Of a stretch of 15,801 nucleotides of DNA, positions 8,770 through 15,504 are shown piece by piece. The position numbers were made by a program, and so were the translations under genes. Source of the DNA: Clostridiales bacterium (lineage in GTDB: Bacteria; Bacillota; Clostridia; Oscillospirales; CAG-272); NCBI GenBank assembly GCA_016280525.1, contig JAEEGW010000256.1, positions 1-15,801 on the forward strand. The letters run 5' to 3'. Under the pieces are notes generated by a model. It saw only the letters and a list, made by a program, of their open reading frames with translations. It did not search any database and had not been told where the DNA came from. The stretch's first letter is position 1; every line of letters begins with the position of its first letter.

Positions 8770-11073
8770 TCAGAATCCGCTTACGCTCATTGAGAAATCG
8801 GTTATAAGGTTGCCCATAAAGTTGGGACCTACGTTTCTCTGGCAGACGAGAAGTATCACGTAATCCGGCTTGTTCTGCACAAGTATGGATTTGTCGAGAG
8901 AATAGCTCCACAGAACGCCGGGGTTAGTCCAGACCTTTGAGAAGTTCGCGCCGATAAACGGCAGGATGTAGCAGCCGTACGAGTCGCCTAAGAAGTACGC
9001 CGTGGGATTGTTTGAATCCTGCAGCTCGGAGTCTCTCTGCCATCCGCCCGGACCGAAGCCGGCGGACTTGATGCCGTCCGCTCTCTTGGAGAGGTAGTAC
9101 GAACCGGTATCCTCAAAGTTTGCGATGAAGAACGGAACCACCTCGTTCATGCTCATACCTATCATGCCGCACATATCGCCGCCGGGGACGTCATAGAATT
9201 CAACGGTATAATCGCCGTTTTCAATAGTTCTGGCGGTCGCGTTCGGGAAAGCTTCGCGCACTTTGTTCATTATCTCAAGATATACGTAATACGCGCCGTA
9301 TTCGGTGTAGTGCGTATCCGTTGAGAAGTAAATGCGTTTGTCTTTGTTCGCTCTCATGACGGAGAACAGATCAAGCGCGTAAACGTCCTTGTGACAGCCG
9401 TTTATCTCCGCTACGAAGCTCTGCATCGCCGTGTTGAGCGGCTGCGGAACGTAGACGCCCTCGTTCTGCTCGTCGTAATACGCGGTAGCGGGGTCGGGGA
9501 TAATGGCATATATCAGTTTCGTTTCCTTGCCGGTAGCGGTCTGTATTTCTTTTATCGTTTTGTTTGCGATATACGCTTTAAGATTTGCCAAAGAGCCCAT
9601 ATCCGCCTGGTTGCCGGTCAGGAATCCGTACGTGCCGCTGTAGAATATCCTGGAGTTTCTGCCGCCCCATACGTTTCCGCCGCCGGTGTTCGGGATGATG
9701 GAAACGGTGTTGCCTTCGCTTATCAGCTTGCCGGGCGCCGTTGCGTAGAACGTTACCTGATCACCGTAGTTTACGGGCACTTCAATATAGAAGTATTTGT
9801 TGTTGCAGACGTTGTCTATCGTCTTTCCGGACGGATATTCCGTGCGTATAACGGAGTCCACCTCGGCGGAGCCGTATACGAGATATTTTCCGCCTATATC
9901 CGAAATGCCTAAAACAACGGGCATATCGGACGGTTCGGACGGCTGCAGCAGAGACAGACGGAAGAGCGCCGTAACGTCTTTGTTGTTTATTTTTTTGTCG
10001 CCGTTTGCGTCGGCTATGGTCGTGTTGAAAACGGGGCACAGATCGCCCGATACGTGTCTGAACAAAGCGACAACGTCCTTGTTGTCAAACGCGCCGTCGC
10101 AGTTGACGTCGCCCTCATCGGGCATAACGGCTTTTACCGCGCCGTCAAAAACTTCAATGGAAATGGGGTTTCCGGTTACGGAGGACACGTAGCCTTTGCC
10201 GAGAAATACGGTGATCGGTAAGAACGTGTCTTCTTCAATATCCGAATCGACCGCGAACGTAAGCTCAGCCAGAATGAAATCTCCCTCGATCGTATCGTAA
10301 TCATCCGTCCAGCTGAACGTGTAAGAACCGCTTACGCTTCCCCAGCCGTCGGCCGGTACGGAAACGTCCGCAAACGACGAGTCGGTCCCGTAGACCGCGT
10401 CCGTAAGAGTAAGAGTGTCCGGCCAGCTTACCTTTGCTTTTAACGCGTCAAGCCTGGTGTTGCTTTCAACGCGGATCTTTATTTTGACCGTATCGCCGGC
10501 TCTTGCCTGTACCGCTTTGCCGACGCCGTCCGCGTGAACGCAGATTCTTTCCTGTTCGATATAATTGCCGTTTATGGAAAATTCTATAAAATCGTATTCG
10601 TCGCCGTAGACGTCTTTTACCATCATGGTTATGAGGGTGGGCATTTTTCTGCCCTCTATCGGCACCGTTATTTTGTATCTTGAATCTCCGCCGGCATTGT
10701 AAACGGCCTGCTCTGCGCCGAGCTTGAATTCGTCGTTATAAATATGCTCTCCGTCGTTTATCCTGTAGCCGTACTGCGCGACCTGCCGGCCGTTATGAAG
10801 ACCCAGCCATCCGCGGCAGGCGATACCCGTCTCGTCAGTTACGTATACGGGATGTTCTGACAGATTGGCAGCGCCGGCTCCGTCGCCTACCCCGTACAGT
10901 TCCATCATGGTTTTTTCTTCGTCGCCGTATTCAAGTAAAAACGTATCAAAACAACCGAAACAGTCTTCGCTGTTCATCCAGACCTGCGTCGTATTGCTTT
11001 CGTCCACGTGCATTGCAGCGGCGGGCAAGATCAGCATAAACGCGGCAAGCAGCGCCGCAATTATCTTTTTCAA
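8770..11073 (-). CDS. Secreted cohesin-like/dockerin protein with AlgX/AlgJ-like SGNH domain (copy 1), TTG start
   Basis: This 767-residue secreted protein is a paralogue of the gene ending at 6285 with the same domain order. It has a signal peptide 1-20, a shared N-terminal module at about 25-171 (containing AEQAVYNAGGDSRY), a cohesin-like region at about 185-315, a dockerin at 321-376 (DVNCDGAFDNKD and DANGDKKINNKD), an Ig-like stretch at about 385-460, and an SGNH-like domain at about 465-767. The catalytic candidates are Asp586 and His588 (DTHYT) and Ser698 (GDSYG). Both paralogues also share PTAY before GDSY, KPDY and RNV near the C-terminus, and a GGD-x-x-G segment. The start codon is TTG, supported by AAGGAG 8 nt upstream and by the signal peptide beginning there; no ATG fits. 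It follows the cohesin-dockerin gene after 77 bases without a visible promoter, so it is probably in that operon. Acyltransferase or esterase activity is inferred from motifs. Confidence 0.88.
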   Translation of the reverse strand: MKKIIAALLAAFMLILPAAAMHVDESNTTQVWMNSEDCFGCFDTFLLEYGDEEKTMMELYGVGDGAGAANLSEHPVYVTDETGIACRGWLGLHNGRQVAQYGYRINDGEHIYNDEFKLGAEQAVYNAGGDSRYKITVPIEGRKMPTLITMMVKDVYGDEYDFIEFSINGNYIEQERICVHADGVGKAVQARAGDTVKIKIRVESNTRLDALKAKVSWPDTLTLTDAVYGTDSSFADVSVPADGWGSVSGSYTFSWTDDYDTIEGDFILAELTFAVDSDIEEDTFLPITVFLGKGYVSSVTGNPISIEVFDGAVKAVMPDEGDVNCDGAFDNKDVVALFRHVSGDLCPVFNTTIADANGDKKINNKDVTALFRLSLLQPSEPSDMPVVLGISDIGGKYLVYGSAEVDSVIRTEYPSGKTIDNVCNNKYFYIEVPVNYGDQVTFYATAPGKLISEGNTVSIIPNTGGGNVWGGRNSRIFYSGTYGFLTGNQADMGSLANLKAYIANKTIKEIQTATGKETKLIYAIIPDPATAYYDEQNEGVYVPQPLNTAMQSFVAEINGCHKDVYALDLFSVMRANKDKRIYFSTDTHYTEYGAYYVYLEIMNKVREAFPNATARTIENGDYTVEFYDVPGGDMCGMIGMSMNEVVPFFIANFEDTGSYYLSKRADGIKSAGFGPGGWQRDSELQDSNNPTAYFLGDSYGCYILPFIGANFSKVWTNPGVLWSYSLDKSILVQNKPDYVILLVCQRNVGPNFMGNLITDFSMSVSGF

Positions 11074-11097
11074 CTGTATTACTCCTTGTTAGCTAAA

Positions 11098-11133
11098 TTC
11101 AAGAAACTGCCTGTAAGAGGGCAGTCTCTTGAA
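11098..11133 (-). other. Strong intergenic hairpin between cohesin-dockerin gene and SGNH gene
   Basis: A 14-bp stem (TTCAAGAGACTGCC paired with GGCAGTTTCTTGAA, one G-U pair) with an 8-nt loop occupies half of the 77-base gap. On the transcribed strand it is followed by TTTAGC and not a long T-run. It ends about 7 bases before the AAGGAG site of the TTG-started gene. It could be a partial terminator or 3-prime stabiliser that makes the upstream scaffold-like protein more abundant than the enzyme. Confidence 0.65.
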
Positions 11134-11150
11134 CGATATCCTTACTTAAA

Positions 11151-12536
11151 TCAGTCTTTCGCGCTTACGAATCTGAACAGAGCAACAACGTCTTTGTTGT
11201 TGACTTCTTCGTTTTCGTCAAAGTCGCAGACAAGCTCCATGAGCTCTGTTACTTCCATGGAACCGGATGCGTACCTGAACAGAACGACAACGTCCTTGTT
11301 GTCAATGAATCCGTCAAAGTTGGTGTCGCCTCTTAAGAAGTTCTGAACGGTTATGCCGCCGTTAAGAACTTCAAACTCAACCGCGCTGCCCGCGGCGTTG
11401 TATACGTTGTCAGCCGTGGCGGCAACGAACAGGAATTCGCCGTGTTCAACGGTATCGGGGATCGCAAAGGTAAGCGTTACGAACGTAACGTCGCCGGTCA
11501 CCTGGTTGTCGCCGCTTGCCCAGTTGAACGCAAACGAGTTGGTAACTGTGGTCCAGTCTGCCGTGTTGACGTACGCGGACGTGTCTTCCGCATCGTAAAT
11601 ATCGTACGTAGCATCAACAAGCGTCAGAGCGTCAGCCCAGTAAACAACTGTCTTTACGGAGCTTACGCCCGGGTTGTTTACAAGTCCTATTTTGACTTCA
11701 ACGTTCTGGCCTGCTCTGCCGTTATAAACGCTTTCTGCGCCGTCAACGACGATCGCGAGCTTATCGGCGGGAACTTCGCTTAAACCGTAGCCGGTGTCGG
11801 GAAGCGTATAAGTGTAGCCGCAAACGACCGCGAACAGCGCTTCAAGGTCGGTCGCGTCGACCGTACCGTTGTCGTCGTAGTCAGCCGCATAGAGGCTGAA
11901 GCCTTCGGGTGTTGCGCCGCCTAAGTGTCTGCTGAACATTATAACGTCTCTGTTGGTGAGAGAACCGTCTCTGTCAACGTCGCCGGGGATATAATCTATA
12001 ACGTCAACACCGCCTTCAATTACGTTGAATTCAATGTTGGTCTGATTTATATCAAAAACGTCGTTGGGGTTGATCGGGCCTACCGTGATGGGCAGGAAGG
12101 AGCCGACCTCTGCGTCAGCCGCAACAAGGAAAGTTACGGTGGCGTACGTGCAGTCGCCTACGACCTGGTCTTCACCGGATACCCAGTTCAGTTTGATGGA
12201 TCTTTCTTCTTCGTTAACGCTGCTGCTTATCATAGCCGAGGTGTCTTCGGGATCGCGTATATCAAACGTGATCTTCGGTCTGTCTCCACCGCCTTTTACA
12301 ACGGAGAGTTTTTCGTCATAAAACAGCTTGAGCTTCAGCGAGCTTATCGTCGTGTTGTTTACGAGCTTGATGCTGACGGCTACCTGCTTGCCCGCAGGAG
12401 CTTCTTTCAGCTCCGTACCGCCGTCAACGACGATGTTCAGTTTACCGGCGACCGGTTCTTCGAACGTACGTCCGGCAGCAAAAGCCACTGTCGTAAGCAT
12501 GATCGCAATGATCACGAGCGAAATGATTCTTTTCAT
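11151..12536 (-). CDS. Secreted cohesin-like/dockerin tandem protein (Coh-Doc-Coh-Doc)
   Basis: This 461-residue secreted protein has no visible catalytic domain. A signal peptide (1-20, ending TVAFA) is followed by cohesin-like module 1 (31-180), dockerin 1 (185-240; loops DVDRDGSLTNRD and DYDDNGTVDATD), cohesin-like module 2 (258-398) and dockerin 2 (402-459; loops DTNFDGFIDNKD and DFDENEEVNNKD). The two halves are clearly an internal duplication (both contain LVNN, SSxK, EDTSA, GDxT and GG). The EF-hand loops should bind calcium. Such a protein could act as a small scaffold or could close intramolecularly; partners are probably the two neighbouring SGNH proteins, which is inference. ATG 12536 is chosen over an in-frame ATG at 12575 because AAGGAG lies 7-8 nt upstream and the signal peptide starts there. 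No sortase or S-layer anchor is seen. Confidence 0.9.
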   Translation of the reverse strand: MKRIISLVIIAIMLTTVAFAAGRTFEEPVAGKLNIVVDGGTELKEAPAGKQVAVSIKLVNNTTISSLKLKLFYDEKLSVVKGGGDRPKITFDIRDPEDTSAMISSSVNEEERSIKLNWVSGEDQVVGDCTYATVTFLVAADAEVGSFLPITVGPINPNDVFDINQTNIEFNVIEGGVDVIDYIPGDVDRDGSLTNRDVIMFSRHLGGATPEGFSLYAADYDDNGTVDATDLEALFAVVCGYTYTLPDTGYGLSEVPADKLAIVVDGAESVYNGRAGQNVEVKIGLVNNPGVSSVKTVVYWADALTLVDATYDIYDAEDTSAYVNTADWTTVTNSFAFNWASGDNQVTGDVTFVTLTFAIPDTVEHGEFLFVAATADNVYNAAGSAVEFEVLNGGITVQNFLRGDTNFDGFIDNKDVVVLFRYASGSMEVTELMELVCDFDENEEVNNKDVVALFRFVSAKD

Positions 12537-12565
12537 ATTTTTTCTCCTTATTATATTTTTTATCC

Positions 12566-12594
12566 AGTATACCATTTACCGAATAATTATGCAA
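12566..12594 (-). promoter_or_regulatory. SigA promoter of the cohesin-dockerin operon
   Basis: On the minus strand: -35 TTGCAT (12589-12594), 17-nt spacer, -10 TATACT (12566-12571). Transcription should begin near 12559, leaving a short AT-rich leader that contains the AAGGAG ribosome site. The -35 box is the same as that upstream of the second SGNH gene. Confidence 0.82.
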
Positions 12595-12661
12595 GGGGTT
12601 TTATATAAAATTTTCATATTATAATTATTTTATTTAGTTTAATGTAATAACACTTTGCCGT

Positions 12662-12692
12662 TGTCCGGTCATCGGACAGCCGGTCAGGCTGT
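12662..12692 (-). other. Two overlapping short hairpins after the membrane protein gene
   Basis: Two 6-bp stem-loops with 5-nt loops, TGTCCG/CGGACA (12662-12678) and ACAGCC/GGCTGT (12676-12692), share three bases and so are partly exclusive. They lie just after the stop codon at 12701. No T-run follows on the minus strand, so they are a weak terminator candidate at best. Confidence 0.4.
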
Positions 12693-12700
12693 TATAAATT

Positions 12701-13705
12701 TCATTTTTTTGCTTTTATCCTTCTGATCAGTCCTTTGAAGAGCGCGGTGACAGAAACGATTATCGGCATTGCGACAACGAGCAGAGTTGCAAAGTTGACG
12801 CTTGCGGAAAACGCTATGGGAAGAAGTCCGAAACCTACGTTCGACGGTCCGTCAAGGTTGCCTTTGAGCGCCAGGAAATACACGACCGCCGTTATAACGG
12901 ACACAACAAGGGAGATGAACGCAAGCGGCAGCGTCGCTTTTTTGCGCGTCTCAACGTTTAGGTTGTTGTAGCAAAGCTCCCAAATCGCTATCGTAAGGAA
13001 AGCGACGAGAGATACGAGCATCATGGCGATTATATAGGGCAGGTAGCCGTTTGTAAAGTCCACGATGAAAATGCTGTAGAAGAATCCGCAGAAGCCGTAA
13101 AGTCCTATAAGGAGCCAGAAAGTTCTGAAAAAGCTTCTTATAAATCTGCCGAATCTCTGTACCGGAGGTCTTGACGGTCCGCAGAATTTTTTCGCTCCGC
13201 CGTGTCTGAAATAGATACGTAAAATAATCGAGATAGCTATGAAAAGCATAGCGTATAAAACGGAATCCAGCGGATAGAGCGCGGAAGGAGCGCCTTCAAC
13301 GAGCGACAGGTATCTGCCGTTTATCCTCATTACTATAACGTAAACTATTATGATAACGCCTAATACCGCGCCTATGCCCGAGTGCTTTTTGGCTTTTCTT
13401 CTGAGTATCCGCTCGCTTTCGTTACGGTAGAACGTATGCGCGGTCATAAGGCCGGACAGCGTCATGAAGAACGAGAGGAATATAGGCAAGGATCTTAACG
13501 CGTCGCGTCCCGAAACGTCGGGGGAAGCGCAGACTATGGAGCCTATGCAGTCGGACAGGCAGTATAAGAAATTCATGAGCGTGAAAGCGGATAAAATGAA
13601 GAATATGATTACGGCAAGCGTAACTATAAGGTTCTGTTTTTTCTGCTTTGAGTCAAGTCCTGAAAGGACGGAATTGTTTTTGTCAAACATATATTTCATT
13701 ACCAT
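12701..13705 (-). CDS. Hypothetical multi-pass membrane protein (about 8 helices)
   Basis: I do not recognise this family. The 334-residue protein has hydrophobic segments at roughly 25-49, 71-92, 111-127, 147-165, 194-215, 222-243, 258-280 and 296-320. Basic loops (99-107 RILRRKAKK, 184-194, the C-terminal RRIKAKK) suggest that both termini are cytoplasmic. No catalytic motif or known transporter signature is apparent, and it is too short and lacks the pattern expected of an MBOAT acyltransferase. The chosen ATG (13705) overlaps the stop of the upstream metallophosphoesterase as ATGGTAA, which implies translational coupling. ATGs at 13699 and 13690 are alternatives, and none has a strong ribosome site of its own. 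The tight coupling suggests the two products act together, perhaps at the cell surface. Confidence 0.85.
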   Translation of the reverse strand: MVMKYMFDKNNSVLSGLDSKQKKQNLIVTLAVIIFFILSAFTLMNFLYCLSDCIGSIVCASPDVSGRDALRSLPIFLSFFMTLSGLMTAHTFYRNESERILRRKAKKHSGIGAVLGVIIIVYVIVMRINGRYLSLVEGAPSALYPLDSVLYAMLFIAISIILRIYFRHGGAKKFCGPSRPPVQRFGRFIRSFFRTFWLLIGLYGFCGFFYSIFIVDFTNGYLPYIIAMMLVSLVAFLTIAIWELCYNNLNVETRKKATLPLAFISLVVSVITAVVYFLALKGNLDGPSNVGFGLLPIAFSASVNFATLLVVAMPIIVSVTALFKGLIRRIKAKK

Positions 13706-14847
13706 TTAACCCACGCAGAAAAGTCTCCGTTTTCCCTTTCGTTGAAATAGAGATGCTCAAGCTCAAACGAGCCGTCTTTGCCGGTAAGCGTTACCAGAGA
13801 AGCGCCTATAAGATCGAAATTCTCCGTGATACCGCTGTCGGCAAGACCCGCCTTGACGGCTTTGTCTTCGGAATTGACGTCTATGTGAGCGAAGTAAAGT
13901 TCATCTCCCGTCTTGACACCGAGACCTATGACCACGCCTTCGTATTCAAACGTCCAGTCCACGTTGTGAGCGTGACCCATGAACGCGGCTTTCAGGCCGT
14001 GATCCTTTGCGCGGTCGATAAAATCGCTTGCGTATTTTTCGTTTCCGTTGTCGGCAAATCCTTCAAGTTTAAAGAATTTGTTTTTGATCTGCGCGCCGTT
14101 TTCGGTGACGTCTACCCACGCTTTTTCGTTTTCATCCTGCGGGATGTGATAGTACGCGATAGCGGGAACGTCCTCGCCTGCAAGCGCGTGCTCGCTTATG
14201 TACCAGTCGGTCTGCTCGGGACGGATGTAGTCGTAATCTCTGAAAACGGAGAGCTCCGTCTCGGAAAACGCGGCGCCGGAGTCAATATTCGCTATCATCC
14301 AGGCGACGGCGGTGTTTTTCGTTCCGTCTTCCGTCAGGTTGATAACGTAATTGCTTCTGCCGTATAGATCGTCGGTCGGTTCAAAATAGAGGCAGTGCTC
14401 GGCTTCTTTGAATTTTGTCGCGAGCGTCCGGGGGTTATACAGGCAGTGTCTGTCGTGATTGCCCCAGATCGGCGCGTAAACGAAGCCGTATTCTTTTGCT
14501 TTTTGCTCAAAATAGTCTATGAACGTGTTTAAGTGGTAGCTGTTTGCCAGCATGAACATATCGCCGGTAAGCTCGATTAAGTCGATCTTGGCGTCCGCAC
14601 CCTGCGTCGCTTTTATGTGAGCGTCGGCCTCTTTCAGCAGCTTGTCCAGGTATGTCATAGAGGACTTTGCGGAAGTGTTCACGTTCCAGTGGATGTCCGT
14701 CAGCTGAAGAATGTTGAAATTGTCGTGGTACTGAAGTGTGAAGACGTAATCCTGCAGATGCTCAGAGGAAATCTGCGTCTTCGTGCATGAGGCGAGCGAG
14801 AACAGCATCATCGCCGCCAGAAAGATGCATAAAAGGTTCTTTTTCAT
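13699..14847 (-). CDS. Lipoprotein calcineurin-like metallophosphoesterase
   Basis: The 382-residue protein is a predicted surface lipoprotein that hydrolyses phosphoester bonds with a two-metal centre. The signal peptide ends in the lipobox LASC with Cys21 as the lipidated residue. The metallophosphoesterase blocks are in order: LTDIH (Asp51, His53), LTGD (Asp96), GNHDRH (Asn130, His131), AYYHIP (His234) and GHAH (His292, His294). All metal-binding positions expected for the family are present. The overall pattern resembles Dcr2/purple-acid-phosphatase-like phosphohydrolases, but the substrate is unknown. ATG 14847 is chosen over an in-frame upstream start at 14898 because GGAGGAG lies 4-5 nt before it and because the lipoprotein signal begins there. 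It has its own SigA promoter and overlaps the next gene by 7 bases. Confidence 0.92.
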   Translation of the reverse strand: MKKNLLCIFLAAMMLFSLASCTKTQISSEHLQDYVFTLQYHDNFNILQLTDIHWNVNTSAKSSMTYLDKLLKEADAHIKATQGADAKIDLIELTGDMFMLANSYHLNTFIDYFEQKAKEYGFVYAPIWGNHDRHCLYNPRTLATKFKEAEHCLYFEPTDDLYGRSNYVINLTEDGTKNTAVAWMIANIDSGAAFSETELSVFRDYDYIRPEQTDWYISEHALAGEDVPAIAYYHIPQDENEKAWVDVTENGAQIKNKFFKLEGFADNGNEKYASDFIDRAKDHGLKAAFMGHAHNVDWTFEYEGVVIGLGVKTGDELYFAHIDVNSEDKAVKAGLADSGITENFDLIGASLVTLTGKDGSFELEHLYFNERENGDFSAWVKW

Positions 14848-14888
14848 GTCTCCTCCAAATAGTAAATATTTGCTCTGTGCATAAATCA

Positions 14889-14917
14889 ATAATATCACAT
14901 AAATACAAAAAAGTCAA
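14889..14917 (-). promoter_or_regulatory. SigA promoter of the phosphoesterase operon
   Basis: On the minus strand: -35 TTGACT (14912-14917), 17-nt spacer that is mostly T-rich, -10 TATTAT (14889-14894). The expected start near 14882 leaves a leader of about 35 bases before ATG 14847. It is the last recognisable promoter before the gene-free right end. Confidence 0.8.
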
Positions 14918-14967
14918 CAAAAAACGCAAAAATGGGGAAAAGAACCGGGATAAAAACGTAGCCGGTC

Positions 14968-14993
14968 TGTAGGGGCGAGCATTGATCGCCCGA
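14968..14993. repeat. TGTAGGGGCGA-type palindromic intergenic repeat, copy 1
   Basis: A 26-nt element, TGTAGGGGCGAG followed by CATTGATCGCCCGA. Nine-base arms around a central T are complementary except for one mismatch. A near-identical copy starts 45 bases downstream. Similar short GGGGCGA/TCGCCC palindromes recur in intergenic DNA of many bacteria; that it is an interspersed repeat here is inference from the two copies. Confidence 0.8.
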
Positions 14994-15012
14994 TTCAAAT
15001 AAAACAAATTAA

Positions 15013-15038
15013 TGTAGGGGCGATCATTGATCGCCCGA
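15013..15038. repeat. TGTAGGGGCGA-type palindromic intergenic repeat, copy 2
   Basis: Same 26-nt element as at 14968, differing at one position (T for G). The change makes the palindrome perfect: GGGCGATCA and TGATCGCCC arms around a single T. As a transcript it would form a tight hairpin. Confidence 0.8.
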
Positions 15039-15081
15039 AATAATAAATAATAAAGAAGAAAGAAGAAAGAATAAAGAAAGG
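15038..15081. repeat. Purine-only low-complexity tract
   Basis: About 44 bases composed almost only of A and G with scattered T, built from AATAATAA and AAGAAAG units. It separates the palindromic repeats from the GC-rich structured block. No coding or promoter signal is seen in it. Confidence 0.6.
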
Positions 15082-15137
15082 TGTCGCTATGCGACGAATT
15101 ATGGTGGGTCGCCCACCCCTCACGGCGCTACGCGCCA

Positions 15138-15163
15138 CCCCCCATACCCCCCTGTCCCCTCCC
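15138..15163 (-). repeat. 19-nt direct repeat copy 1 with G-quadruplex potential
   Basis: The repeat TACCCCCCTGTCCCCTCCC occupies 15145-15163. With the preceding C-run (15138-15143) the minus strand has four G-tracts of 3, 4, 6 and 6 bases separated by loops A, ACA and TAT. This fits the standard G-quadruplex pattern with short loops. Confidence 0.7.
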
Positions 15164-15312
15164 ATCATTTTTACAAATGATGGGGCGGACGAACCCCGCT
15201 TGCGGTGACCCGAAGAAATCTGCGCGTCACTGCCGTGACTGTGCTTGATTTCTTTCGACCGCTGCGCTTTCCTCGCTTTGCTTTATCTGCCACCGGCAGC
15301 GCAAAGCTCGTC

Positions 15313-15341
15313 TACCCCCCTGTCCCCTCCCGTGAACCCCC
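15313..15341 (-). repeat. 19-nt direct repeat copy 2 with G-quadruplex potential
   Basis: An exact copy of the 19-nt repeat lies at 15313-15331, 168 bases from copy 1. The fourth G-tract here comes from the other side (C-run at 15337-15341), giving minus-strand tracts of 5, 3, 4 and 6 bases with loops TTCAC, A and ACA. Confidence 0.65.
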
Positions 15342-15392
15342 ACCGCTATTCGCGGCGGGGAACCCCGGCCCCACAATCTCTGACGAGATTGA

Positions 15393-15504
15393 GGGGGCGC
15401 GAGCGGGAGACGGTAGCGGTCGGCGCCTCGACGGTGCTCGGTCTTCCGCGGCTCTTGACCGTCCCCCGGACGGTCAATTCACTACCGCTCCCCTTCGAGC
15501 CCCT
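15393..15504. repeat. Imperfect inverted repeat enclosing a 10-bp hairpin
   Basis: Arms at 15393-15416 and 15482-15504 are imperfect reverse complements; the best part is GGGAGACGGTAG against CTACCGCTCCC with one bulged A. They enclose a perfect 10-bp stem, TTGACCGTCC/GGACGGTCAA with a CCC loop (15455-15477). The whole could fold as one branched structure. Confidence 0.5.

Noticed and set aside
12537..12575. Upstream start at 12575 for the cohesin-dockerin gene
   Set aside because: It overlaps the promoter spacer, has no ribosome site, and would put 13 residues before a normal signal peptide.
12701..13705. MBOAT acyltransferase partner for the SGNH proteins
   Set aside because: The protein is shorter than AlgI-type MBOATs and I see no conserved membrane histidine context; it is also coupled to the phosphoesterase and not to the SGNH genes.
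14848..14898. Upstream start at 14898 for the metallophosphoesterase
   Set aside because: It falls at the promoter -10 region and lacks a ribosome site; ATG 14847 has GGAGGAG and begins a lipoprotein signal.
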